Source of the DNA: Oscillospiraceae bacterium
GTDB taxonomy: Bacteria; Bacillota; Clostridia; Oscillospirales; Acutalibacteraceae
Reading direction: 5' to 3'
DNA: 5,293 nucleotides
NCBI GenBank assembly: GCA_029004655.1
Contig: JAQVYP010000130.1
Span: forward strand, 1-5,293
Positions within the stretch are counted from its first letter, which is position 1, and each line of letters opens with the position of its first letter. Below the pieces are notes generated by a model that was not told the origin of the DNA, searched no databases, and saw nothing but the letters and a program-made list of their open reading frames with translations. Position numbers and translations under genes: made by a program. This document shows, piece by piece, positions 1-5,293 of the stretch.

Positions 1-1670
1 ATCTCAACAGGAACGGAAGGCCCTGCCTGTTCGACAGACCTACCATTTTCATCAGTCATTACACGCACATGACCAACGGTGGTACCTGCAACAATTATAT
101 CGCCTGTGTGCAAAGTTCCCGCCTGAACAAGTAATGTGGCAATAGGGCCTTTTCCTTTATCAAGGCGTGCTTCAATAACAACACCTTTTGCTTTACGCTC
201 AGGATTAGCTTTAAGCTCCAACATTTCCGAAACAAGTAAAATACTCGCTAACAACTGATCAATACCCTCATGTGTCTTAGCAGAAACAGGAACACAAATG
301 GTCTCTCCGCCCCATTCTTCCGGAACAAGAGAATACTCTGTAAGCTGTTGCATGATTCTATCCGGATTTGCATCTGGCTTATCCATTTTGTTTATTGCAA
401 CAATAATCTGAACTTCTGCTGCCTTTGCGTGATTAATAGCCTCAATTGTCTGTGGCATTATACCATCATCAGCTGCAACAACCAGAACAGCAATGTCTGT
501 GGCCATTGCTCCACGCTGACGCATAGATGTGAAAGCCGCATGTCCGGGAGTATCTAGGAATGTAATATCATTGCCATCATAATTAATTCTGTAAGCGCCG
601 ATATGCTGAGTAATTCCGCCTGCCTCAGTATCTGTAACCTTGGCATTACGAATAGCATCAAGTAGAGATGTCTTACCATGGTCAACGTGTCCCATAACTA
701 CAACAACAGGACTGCGTGGTTTCAAGTTTTCCTCAGTATCCTCAGTGACGTCCATAATACGGTCTTCAATTGTAACAACTACGGCGTGCTCAATCTTGCA
801 ACCCAGTTCAAGAACAACAAGCTCAGCTGTATCATAATCTATTGTTTGCGTAATAGTTGCCATCATACCAAGTTTAAGCAAAACTTTTATAACCTCGGCA
901 GCAGTTTTTTTCATTGCGGCAGCAAGTTCACCAACGGTGATTTCTTCGCCGACTGTAACTGTAATAGGTGTCTTTTTGATTTTTTCAAGCTGTATACGGC
1001 GAAGCTTATCAGCCTCTGTTTCTCGCTTTGCGCCCTGTGGGCGGCGATAGTTCTGAGATTTTTGTTTGATTTTCTGCTTACGCTGGAAATTATCTTTCAT
1101 TACACTTGCAGGAGAAATCTTCTCATATTTTTCATTATATTTATCAAGATTAACCTGAGATGTTCTTGTGTCAACTTTACGGATTTCCGCAGGTCCTCGG
1201 TTAGGTGCCTGACCTTGCGGCTTATCTTTATGCTGAAATACCGGTGCTGCGGGTTTCGCCGGAGCAGCTTTAGCCTGTGATTGTGCCTGATTTTCTTTGC
1301 TTGATGCTTTTACATCCTTTGGCTTATTGTCACTAGTTTTTTCCGAGCTTTTTTCTACAGGCTTTTGTTTAGAAGCAGCCTTAAGCTGTTCGAGAACTGC
1401 AGCTTGATCCGCAAGCCTTTTTTCCTTTTCGGATTTACGCTCCTCAGCCTGCTTTTCTCTTGCCTTTTCCCCGATTGCAAAATAATCATCAAAACTTTCA
1501 ACCTGGCTGCTTTGTGTTAAGCTATCAAACACAATATTAAGCTCATTTTCTTCAAGAGCTGTCTGGCTCTTTTTGGGTTCAGTGAAATACTTTTCTAGTA
1601 TTGTCAAAACTTCCTTGCTTGGAATTCCAAAGTCCTTGGAAACATCGTGGACTCGGTATTTAATCATCAT
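1..1670 (-). CDS. infB: Translation initiation factor IF-2 (3'-truncated by window edge)
   Basis: GTPase that brings initiator fMet-tRNA to the 30S subunit and promotes 50S joining in the cytoplasm. The frame is open from ATG 1670 to the window edge, giving 556 full codons; the rest of domain II and the C-terminal domains lie outside. Residues 1-30 form an IF2_N-like helical module (IKYRVHDVSKDFGIPSKEV). Residues about 65-230 are a charged, Lys/Gln/Ala-rich linker. A second IF2_N-like module spans about 235-290 (EEITVGELAAAMKKTAAEVI). The G domain follows: G1 GHVDHGKT at 327-334, the switch region AGGITQHIGAYRI, G3 DTPGH at 373-377, G4 NKMD at 427-430 and G5 SAK at 463-465. Domain II starts after about residue 490. 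GGAGG (1684-1680) lies 9 nt before ATG 1670; a second ATG follows immediately, so the start is uncertain by one codon. The gene begins 33 bp after ylxQ and is last in the visible operon. Family identity is certain. Confidence 0.98.
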   Translation of the reverse strand, partial: MMIKYRVHDVSKDFGIPSKEVLTILEKYFTEPKKSQTALEENELNIVFDSLTQSSQVESFDDYFAIGEKAREKQAEERKSEKEKRLADQAAVLEQLKAASKQKPVEKSSEKTSDNKPKDVKASSKENQAQSQAKAAPAKPAAPVFQHKDKPQGQAPNRGPAEIRKVDTRTSQVNLDKYNEKYEKISPASVMKDNFQRKQKIKQKSQNYRRPQGAKRETEADKLRRIQLEKIKKTPITVTVGEEITVGELAAAMKKTAAEVIKVLLKLGMMATITQTIDYDTAELVVLELGCKIEHAVVVTIEDRIMDVTEDTEENLKPRSPVVVVMGHVDHGKTSLLDAIRNAKVTDTEAGGITQHIGAYRINYDGNDITFLDTPGHAAFTSMRQRGAMATDIAVLVVAADDGIMPQTIEAINHAKAAEVQIIVAINKMDKPDANPDRIMQQLTEYSLVPEEWGGETICVPVSAKTHEGIDQLLASILLVSEMLELKANPERKAKGVVIEARLDKGKGPIATLLVQAGTLHTGDIIVAGTTVGHVRVMTDENGRSVEQAGPSVPVE

Positions 1671-1703
1671 ATGGTATTTCCTCCGTTTCTGGTGGTAGAT
1701 GGG

Positions 1704-2012
1704 TTACGACTGCTCTTCAGGTAAATTCTTTAAAATCGCTTTAGCGAAGCCATCATCATTTACTGATACAACGCCGGCCTTTGTGCCGATAGCGTTTGTA
1801 ACCTCAAATATTGTTTTGTCTATTCTAACAACGGGAATTTTCCCGCCGCTAAAAAATCTAATTTCTTTTTCCGTTTTTGCTGACACGTCGCTTGCTACTA
1901 AAACGAGCTTTGCAACACCACATTTTAATGAGTTCTTAGCACACTCAAATCCGGGACTCACTAGTCCTGCACGACGAGCCATCCCCAATCGGGACAATAT
2001 CGGATCATTCAT
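1704..2012 (-). CDS. ylxQ: L7Ae-family RNA-binding protein YlxQ
   Basis: A 102-residue protein of the L7Ae/L30e/S12e/Gadd45 fold, about the length of Bacillus subtilis YlxQ (about 100). Family features visible are the N-terminal helix with LGMARRAGLVSPG (residues 8-20), the stretch KLVLVASDVSAKTEKEI, and the IPVVRID strand around residues 59-65. Bacterial members are known to bind kink-turn RNA; the physiological target is not established. The ATG at 2012 lies inside the end of ylxR, giving an 8-bp overlap, with GGAG (2026-2023) 10 nt upstream, so translation is probably coupled to ylxR. The position between ylxR and infB is the classic Firmicutes order and strongly supports the call. No sign of damage or transfer is seen. 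Confidence 0.93.
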   Translation of the reverse strand: MNDPILSRLGMARRAGLVSPGFECAKNSLKCGVAKLVLVASDVSAKTEKEIRFFSGGKIPVVRIDKTIFEVTNAIGTKAGVVSVNDDGFAKAILKNLPEEQS

Positions 2013-2274
2013 TAATTTTCAGCTCCGCCTCGATTTTTTTATATATTTCTTCGGGAATTTTTTGTGAAAATGCTTTTTCCAAACGTCGTGCCTTAACCGC
2101 TTTCGCGAAGCATTCAGCGTTTTTGCAAATATATGCACCGCGTCCTTGTGCCTTGCCTATCAAGTCTAGCGTTACCTCACCGTCTCGAGTTTTTACCAAC
2201 CGAACCAGTTCGCGCTTAGGCTTCATTTCGCCACAGCCTGTGCACATTCTTAATGGTTGCTTTTTAGCTTGCAT
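2005..2274 (-). CDS. rnpM: YlxR/RnpM nucleic-acid-binding protein
   Basis: An 89-residue basic protein of the YlxR family (DUF448). In B. subtilis the homologue has been described as a modulator of RNase P (RnpM) and linked to transcriptional effects; the role here is inferred from homology. The family signature is clear: CTGCGEMKPKRELVRLV at residues 11-27, the conserved GRGAYIC at 44-50, and a second Cys at 55, which together give four conserved cysteines (11, 14, 50, 55). I start at ATG 2274 rather than the in-frame TTG at 2280. The AGGGG site ends 7 nt before the ATG but only 1 nt before the TTG. The gene lies 27 bp after nusA and overlaps ylxQ by 8 bp, so it is co-transcribed and probably translationally coupled. 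Confidence 0.94.
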   Translation of the reverse strand: MQAKKQPLRMCTGCGEMKPKRELVRLVKTRDGEVTLDLIGKAQGRGAYICKNAECFAKAVKARRLEKAFSQKIPEEIYKKIEAELKINE

Positions 2275-2301
2275 TCTCAATCCCCTCTTAACCTCTAAAT
2301 A

Positions 2302-3387
2302 CTATTCAGCAGCTTTGTCATCCTCACCAAAGAATCCGCTTTCGGGACGAATATCTATTTTCCAGCCTGTAAGACGTGCCGCAAGGCGTACATTTTGCCC
2401 CTTATTGCCAATCGCGAGCGACAGCTGCGAATCCGGAACAGTAACACGACACACCTTTGGATTATCACTCACAATTTCAACCGATAAGACCTTAGATGGT
2501 GACAATGATTCGGCGATAAATACCACAGGATCATCTGAATATTTAATAATATCAATTTTTTCTCCGCCAAGCTCTTCAACAATTTTATTGACACGAGCTC
2601 CACGCTGACCGATACATGCTCCAACTGCATCTACATCCTCGTTTTCAGAGAAAACAGCCATTTTGGTACGAGAACCGGCCTGACGAGATACAGATTTCAC
2701 CTGAATTGTTCCATCAAAAATCTCTGGAACTTCCATCTCGAACAATCTCTTAACAAGACCCGGATGAGTACGTGAAATCATGACTCTTGGGCTGCCCTTT
2801 TCGCCCTCTTTTACATCAACGATAAACACCTTGATGTGTTCTCCCTCTTTGAATACCTCGTCCGGAACTTGCTCTGCCTTTGGAAGCACAGCCTCTGAGC
2901 GGCCGATTGTAAGAGTTGCATTGCCTGTTTTTGCATCAATCTTTTGAACTATAGCAGATACAAGCTCTTTATTGCGGCTTTGGAATTCTTCAAGTGCTTT
3001 ACCGCGCTCTTTATCTATTATTCCCTGACGTATAATCTGTTTTGCGTTTTGGGCAATAATTCTTCCAAACTGCTTTGAATCAAGTGGAATATCAACAAAA
3101 TCACCAACCATTGCCTTCTTGTTATACTTAAATGCTTCCTCAGGCAAAATTTGAGAATACTGATCTTCAATCTCGTCCACAACTGTTTTTCTAACATAAA
3201 TCTTGAAGCTTTCATTTTCGATGTTGATATCACAAAATACAACATCACGGCCGCCGTATTCTTTTTTCACAGCCGAAATAATCGCGGTGCTAACCTTATC
3301 AACCAAATACTCGCGAGGGATTCCTTTTTCACTTTCTATAAGCTTTATTGCCTCAAATAATTCCCCGTTTGCTGCTTGCTTAGCCAT
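2302..3387 (-). CDS. nusA: Transcription termination/antitermination protein NusA
   Basis: Binds RNA polymerase and nascent RNA, and modulates pausing, intrinsic termination and antitermination. The protein is 361 residues, close to the Firmicutes norm (about 370), and lacks the C-terminal acidic repeats of E. coli NusA, as expected. Order: polymerase-binding N-terminal domain at about 8-130 (ELFEAIKLIESEKGIPREYLV), S1 domain about 138-204 (ending PRVMISRTHPG), KH1 about 225-290 with GQRG at 260-263, KH2 about 295-347 with GNKG at 327-330 and QNVRLAARLTGWKIDI, then a short acidic tail. The frame can begin at ATG 3405, but GGAGG (3403-3399) overlaps that codon and sits 11 nt before ATG 3387, so the inner ATG is preferred; the six extra residues are also not expected for the family. 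It lies 86 bp after rimP, across a spacer that can fold (3423-3468). Confidence 0.97.
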   Translation of the reverse strand: MAKQAANGELFEAIKLIESEKGIPREYLVDKVSTAIISAVKKEYGGRDVVFCDINIENESFKIYVRKTVVDEIEDQYSQILPEEAFKYNKKAMVGDFVDIPLDSKQFGRIIAQNAKQIIRQGIIDKERGKALEEFQSRNKELVSAIVQKIDAKTGNATLTIGRSEAVLPKAEQVPDEVFKEGEHIKVFIVDVKEGEKGSPRVMISRTHPGLVKRLFEMEVPEIFDGTIQVKSVSRQAGSRTKMAVFSENEDVDAVGACIGQRGARVNKIVEELGGEKIDIIKYSDDPVVFIAESLSPSKVLSVEIVSDNPKVCRVTVPDSQLSLAIGNKGQNVRLAARLTGWKIDIRPESGFFGEDDKAAE

Positions 3388-3398
3388 CTTCCGTTTGA

Positions 3399-3403
3399 CC
3401 TCC
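3399..3403 (-). promoter_or_regulatory. Shine-Dalgarno site deciding the nusA start
   Basis: GGAGG directly overlaps the upstream in-frame ATG (3405-3403) as ATGGAGG, so that ATG cannot use it. It lies 11 nt before ATG 3387, a usable if slightly long spacing. This argues that nusA translation starts at 3387. Confidence 0.7.
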
Positions 3404-3422
3404 ATATACTAAAATAATTTGT

Positions 3423-3468
3423 GGGTGCCCCTAAAAACCTGACGACTGTCAGATTGGCGGGCATGCCC
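3423..3468 (-). promoter_or_regulatory. Stem-loop in the rimP-nusA spacer (putative nusA leader structure)
   Basis: On the minus-strand transcript, GGG (3468-3466) can pair with CCC (3425-3423) and TGCCC (3463-3459) with GGGCA (3430-3426), separated by a 2-nt CA bulge on the 5' side. Inside lies a second hairpin, CTGAC (3452-3448) with GTCAG (3443-3439) around an AGTC loop. The structure ends about 20 nt before the nusA Shine-Dalgarno. It is not a canonical terminator because no U-tract follows (ACAAATTATTTTAG). It could be a processing site, an RNA stability element or a translational control structure; function is unknown. A 10-bp perfect palindrome, GGGCATGCCC, occupies 3459-3468 and would compete with the long pairing. 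Confidence 0.45.
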
Positions 3469-3473
3469 TTATA

Positions 3474-3932
3474 TTAAAAACAATCATCGAGACGAACCGA
3501 CACAAGATCCGCCTTTAAAAAGGTCATCTCGCCGTTTTCTGAATCGATTGTTACATTGCCATCGTATGATTTAAGTGTTCCCGCAAAATCCCGAGTTCCA
3601 TCAATAGGACGAATGAGCTTTACCTTAACCTTGCTGTCAATCATCTGTTCAAAATGTTCCGGATTTATCAGTTCTCTTTCAAGACCCGGTGAACAAACTT
3701 CCAAAAAATAAGCTTGAGAAATGAAATCGTGCTCATCCAAAATCGGGTCAATAAGATGAGAAACATCTGAGCAATTGTTGATGTTTATGCCATCAGGACT
3801 ATCAATATAAATACGAAGATACCAAGAAGCACCTTCTTTTACATAGCGAACATCCCACAGGACAAAACCCAATTCCTCAATAGGTGCGCGAACAAGCTCC
3901 GCTACACGTTTTGCTGTTGAAGATTGTGCCAT
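3474..3932 (-). CDS. rimP: Ribosome maturation factor RimP
   Basis: Cytoplasmic assembly factor needed for maturation of the 30S subunit. The 152-residue length matches the family (about 150-156). The N-terminal alpha/beta domain (about 1-87) shows VAELVRAPIEELGFVLWDVRYVKEG in pieces across residues 10-34, WYLRIYIDSPDGI (37-49), DVSHLIDPILDEHD (56-69) and the hallmark YFLEVCSPGLER (75-86). The C-terminal SH3-like barrel (about 88-150) carries KVKVKL, DFAGTL and the final LVSVRLDD. A GTG at 3953 is possible in the same frame, but an AAGGA (3941-3937) lies 4 nt before ATG 3932 and family alignments begin near that ATG, so I prefer it. It is the first gene of the operon, with a leader of roughly 130 nt downstream of the proposed promoter. 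Confidence 0.95.
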   Translation of the reverse strand: MAQSSTAKRVAELVRAPIEELGFVLWDVRYVKEGASWYLRIYIDSPDGININNCSDVSHLIDPILDEHDFISQAYFLEVCSPGLERELINPEHFEQMIDSKVKVKLIRPIDGTRDFAGTLKSYDGNVTIDSENGEMTFLKADLVSVRLDDCF

Positions 3933-4009
3933 ATTTTCCTTCGCTCTCCTCACAAAAAGTAAATTTACTAATAATCATTGCCATGAATAATTAGAGAGTA
4001 TACCCCCAT

Positions 4010-4041
4010 AACAAAAACTAAAGAGCGGGTTGCCCCACTCT
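4010..4041 (-). terminator. Intrinsic terminator-like hairpin in the rimP leader (candidate attenuator)
   Basis: In the minus-strand transcript AGAGTGGG (4041-4034) pairs with CCCGCTCT (4029-4022): seven Watson-Crick pairs and one U-G wobble, closed by a GCAA (GNRA-type) tetraloop at 4033-4030. It is followed by TTAGTTTTTGTT (4021-4010), a U-tract broken near its start by AG. It lies between the proposed operon promoter (4068-4096) and rimP. The alternative reading, that it terminates a transcript coming from beyond, is less likely because the only gene immediately upstream is divergent. Confidence 0.65.
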
Positions 4042-4067
4042 CCTTAACTACATTATACTTTCATAGA

Positions 4068-4096
4068 ATTGTAACACAGTATTAATCAGAAATCAA
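4068..4096 (-). promoter_or_regulatory. Sigma-A-like promoter for the rimP-nusA-infB operon
   Basis: On the minus strand a -35 TTGATT (4096-4091) is separated by exactly 17 nt from a -10 TACAAT (4073-4068). This places transcription start near 4061, upstream of the attenuator-like hairpin. A perfect TATAAT at 4057-4052 also exists but has no good -35 at 16-18 nt, so it is a weaker alternative. Predicted from sequence only. Confidence 0.5.
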
Positions 4097-4105
4097 GTCT
4101 TTTGT

Positions 4106-4134
4106 ATACCTTGGGCTATTAAAATCATACGATA
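4106..4134 (+). promoter_or_regulatory. Possible sigma-E/sigma-K-like promoter of the amidase gene
   Basis: CATACGAT (4126-4133) matches the sigma-E -10 consensus CATACAAT at 7 of 8 positions, and CATACGATA (4126-4134) fits the sigma-K pattern CATAnnnTA. Upstream, ATA (4106-4108, within GTATACC) and AC (4108-4109) sit about 15-16 nt away, compatible with the respective -35 elements. No good sigma-A pair was found. Start would be near 4139-4141, so the transcript would begin almost at the Shine-Dalgarno, which is unusually short and weakens the call. Confidence 0.3.
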
Positions 4135-4140
4135 TACAAG

Positions 4141-4148
4141 AAGGAGGA
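4141..4148 (+). promoter_or_regulatory. Strong Shine-Dalgarno site selecting a TTG start
   Basis: AAGGAGGA ends 6 nt before TTG 4155. No ATG or GTG is available in frame nearby, so this site fixes the non-ATG start of the amidase gene. Confidence 0.85.
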
Positions 4149-4154
4149 ATCGCT

Positions 4155-4646
4155 TTGCTTATTAATATACCCTACAATCGTCCCGCGGTGCTCGATTATG
4201 CCAAAAGTTGGGCGCTTGGACGAAATCCGAAATATTATGACTTTGACGCAATTGGTGGCGATTGCACAAATTTTGTTTCACAATGCCTTTATGCCGGATG
4301 CAAGGTCATGAATTATACCCCTACATTTGGATGGTATTACATAGATTTAAACAGCCGGACTGCTTCTTGGTCCGGAGTACCTTATATTTATAATTTTTTA
4401 ATTAACAACAACGGTGCGGGACCGTTTGCCGTTCTTTCAGATGAAAACACAATTGTACCCGGTGACATTATCCAGCTTGGCGATGAAAACGGCAATTTTT
4501 ATCATTCCCTTGTGGTCACAGAAATTAACGATGGCATGATTTTTGTATCTGCCCACACTTATGATGCATACATGAAACCACTTTCAGAATATTATTATAG
4601 TAAAATCAGGTTTTTGCACATAGCCGGCATAAGAAAATATTCTTAA
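4155..4646 (+). CDS. Amidase_6-domain cysteine hydrolase (CHAP/NlpC-P60-like)
   Basis: A 163-residue protein that is essentially one putative amidase domain of the Amidase_6 type (Pfam PF12671). Characteristic pieces in order: YNRPAVLDYAKSWALGRNPKYY (in residues 7-28, read in parts), GGDCTNFVSQCLYAGC at 34-49 with the likely nucleophile Cys37, WYY at 60-62, SWSGV at 71-75, the PGDIIQLGD strand at 102-110, likely catalytic His117 in HSLVVTE, and HTYDAYMKPLSEY at 134-146, whose Asp137 or His134 may complete the site. The family is presumed to hydrolyse amide bonds, probably in cell-wall material; the substrate is not established. No signal peptide or membrane segment precedes the domain, so either it acts in the cytoplasm or it leaves by another route (for example mother-cell synthesis). 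Start is TTG behind a perfect Shine-Dalgarno. Divergent from the rimP operon and apparently monocistronic. Confidence 0.88.
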   Translation: MLINIPYNRPAVLDYAKSWALGRNPKYYDFDAIGGDCTNFVSQCLYAGCKVMNYTPTFGWYYIDLNSRTASWSGVPYIYNFLINNNGAGPFAVLSDENTIVPGDIIQLGDENGNFYHSLVVTEINDGMIFVSAHTYDAYMKPLSEYYYSKIRFLHIAGIRKYS

Positions 4647-4673
4647 AAATTAATAGCAATCATCTTTCGAGTA

Positions 4674-4697
4674 TATTATTCATCAAATAATAATTTT
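4674..4697 (+). terminator. Weak AT-only hairpin after the amidase gene
   Basis: TATTATT (4674-4680) and AATAATA (4686-4692) form a 7-bp stem around CATCA, followed by ATTTT. It lies 28 bp after the amidase stop in the 83-bp convergent gap. With no GC pairs it would be a poor terminator; it has no U-tract on the minus strand. Confidence 0.25.
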
Positions 4698-4729
4698 AGG
4701 TGCCAAATCCAGTCACTTAGTCACGTTAT

Positions 4730-5293
4730 TTAACATATTGCTACCCTAAGAGAATATTCGGAGCCTTTTGAATTAATAGAATTGTCTAAAAATGACTTTA
4801 GATCAGAACTAAAAGAATCTATTATTATGTTTTTTGTAGTAACATACTGTGACAAATCACCTTTGGGGGAATATGCTTTTAAGTCTAGAAGTATGCCTGT
4901 GTTTATATCCACTCTCATTTCAAATGTTTTAACGTTTAGTTTGCTACTATAATAATCATCGGTAACTTTTCCGCTTAACACTACTACCTGCCTGCCTAAA
5001 TATTCTTCTACTCCAGTTATAGTCCAATTTTCTTGGTTAGAAAGAAAACCGAAAACTAATTCTTGCGAAAAAATACTTGTGGTTGCAACTCCGGTATTAG
5101 TTATGTCCGGTCTATAATAATACGCATTTTCACCATCTGGAACAACACCTATCCTTTCTTTTGAAAAAGTCTTGCCGTTAAAGAACTGAAAATTATTATT
5201 TTTCTCAACGCAGATATTTTTGTTGAGCGCAGAACGATTTAATTTATCATATTGAGAAATATATCTTTCAGTTGTGTAAACCTTTTTTGTATT
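4730..5293 (-). CDS. Hypothetical protein with LolA/RseB-like C-terminal region (5'-truncated by window edge)
   Basis: The minus-strand frame is open from the window edge at 5293 to TAA at 4732-4730, giving 187 C-terminal residues; the start lies outside. The GTG at 4981 is not a plausible start because the same frame runs unbroken upstream. Visible text includes NTKKVYTTERYISQYDKLN, then GVVPDGENAYYYRPD, LVFGFLSNQENWTITGVEE, YLGRQVVVLSGKV, FEMRVDINTGILLDLKAY and ITTK-like VTTKNIIIDSF. The pattern of a self-contained sheet with 'GREAYVL...G' and 'VDxxTGILLDLKxY' resembles LolA/RseB-like lipoprotein or sigma-regulatory domains that occur as extracytoplasmic proteins in Firmicutes. This is judged from sequence style, not from an alignment. 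A signal peptide or lipobox would be in the missing part. Convergent with the amidase gene; no link between them is evident. Confidence 0.6.
   Translation of the reverse strand, partial: NTKKVYTTERYISQYDKLNRSALNKNICVEKNNNFQFFNGKTFSKERIGVVPDGENAYYYRPDITNTGVATTSIFSQELVFGFLSNQENWTITGVEEYLGRQVVVLSGKVTDDYYSSKLNVKTFEMRVDINTGILLDLKAYSPKGDLSQYVTTKNIIIDSFSSDLKSFLDNSINSKGSEYSLRVAIC

Noticed and set aside
678..1280. 200-codon plus-strand open frame opposite infB
   Set aside because: Antisense to the clearly coding IF-2 G domain and linker; rich in Cys, Phe and Asn as expected for a shadow frame, with no recognisable domain or ribosome binding site.
1699..2067. 122-codon plus-strand open frame opposite ylxQ
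   Set aside because: Lies antisense to a well-conserved L7Ae-family gene; no ribosome binding site and no protein family features.
2123..2608. 161-codon plus-strand open frame opposite ylxR and nusA
   Set aside because: Its composition (Ser, Pro, Arg rich) mirrors the complementary codons of ylxR and the KH2 part of nusA; it spans two real genes and has no family resemblance.
3459..3468. GGGCATGCCC palindrome as a stand-alone operator
   Set aside because: It lies between co-transcribed genes with no promoter elements beside it; RNA structure is a better explanation than a DNA-binding site.
4052..4057. Perfect TATAAT on the minus strand as the main operon -10
   Set aside because: No acceptable -35 lies 16-18 nt upstream (ACTGTG at 17); the pair TTGATT-17-TACAAT just upstream is better, though both could contribute.
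4711..4723. Direct repeat AGTCAC, twice, in the convergent gap
   Set aside because: Only two 6-bp copies separated by 2 bp; expected by chance and with no associated element.
4730..4981. Short 83-residue gene starting at GTG 4981
   Set aside because: The same frame continues open upstream to the window edge with protein-like sequence, so this is only the C-terminal part of a larger gene.

Overview
The window looks like chromosome from a low-to-moderate GC Clostridia member (Firmicutes), probably related to Oscillospiraceae/Ruminococcaceae. That placement is an inference from gene order, protein style and strong AGGAGG-type ribosome binding sites; no rRNA or taxonomic marker is present. About three quarters of it is the conserved transcription/translation operon rimP-nusA-ylxR(rnpM)-ylxQ-infB, read on the minus strand from about 4100 down to position 1, where infB runs off the window edge.

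Layout from right to left on the minus strand: a sigma-A-like promoter (4068-4096); a hairpin with a broken U-tract inside the 5' leader (4010-4041), a candidate attenuator; rimP (3932-3474); an 86-bp gap with a two-part stem-loop (3423-3468); nusA (3387-2302); ylxR (2274-2005), which overlaps ylxQ (2012-1704) by 8 bp; then infB (1670 to beyond 1). The operon joins 30S maturation (RimP), transcription elongation and termination (NusA), RNA binding (YlxR/RnpM and the L7Ae-like YlxQ) and translation initiation (IF-2). For rimP, nusA and ylxR I chose starts 6-21 bp inside the longest open frame, because a Shine-Dalgarno sequence sits correctly only for the inner ATG.

Divergent from the operon, on the plus strand, is a small Amidase_6-type cysteine hydrolase gene (4155-4646). 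It has a TTG start behind a perfect AAGGAGGA site and no signal peptide. Its upstream sequence resembles a mother-cell sporulation promoter (sigma-E/sigma-K type) more than a housekeeping one.

At the right edge, convergent with the amidase, is the C-terminal 187 codons of a minus-strand gene (4730 to beyond 5293) whose sequence suggests a LolA/RseB-like beta-sheet domain; the assignment is tentative.

No mobile element, CRISPR array, tRNA or rRNA was seen. The window is mostly ordinary core genome. The observations most worth checking are regulatory: the possible NusA-responsive attenuator before rimP, the structured rimP-nusA spacer, and the sporulation-like promoter of the amidase.
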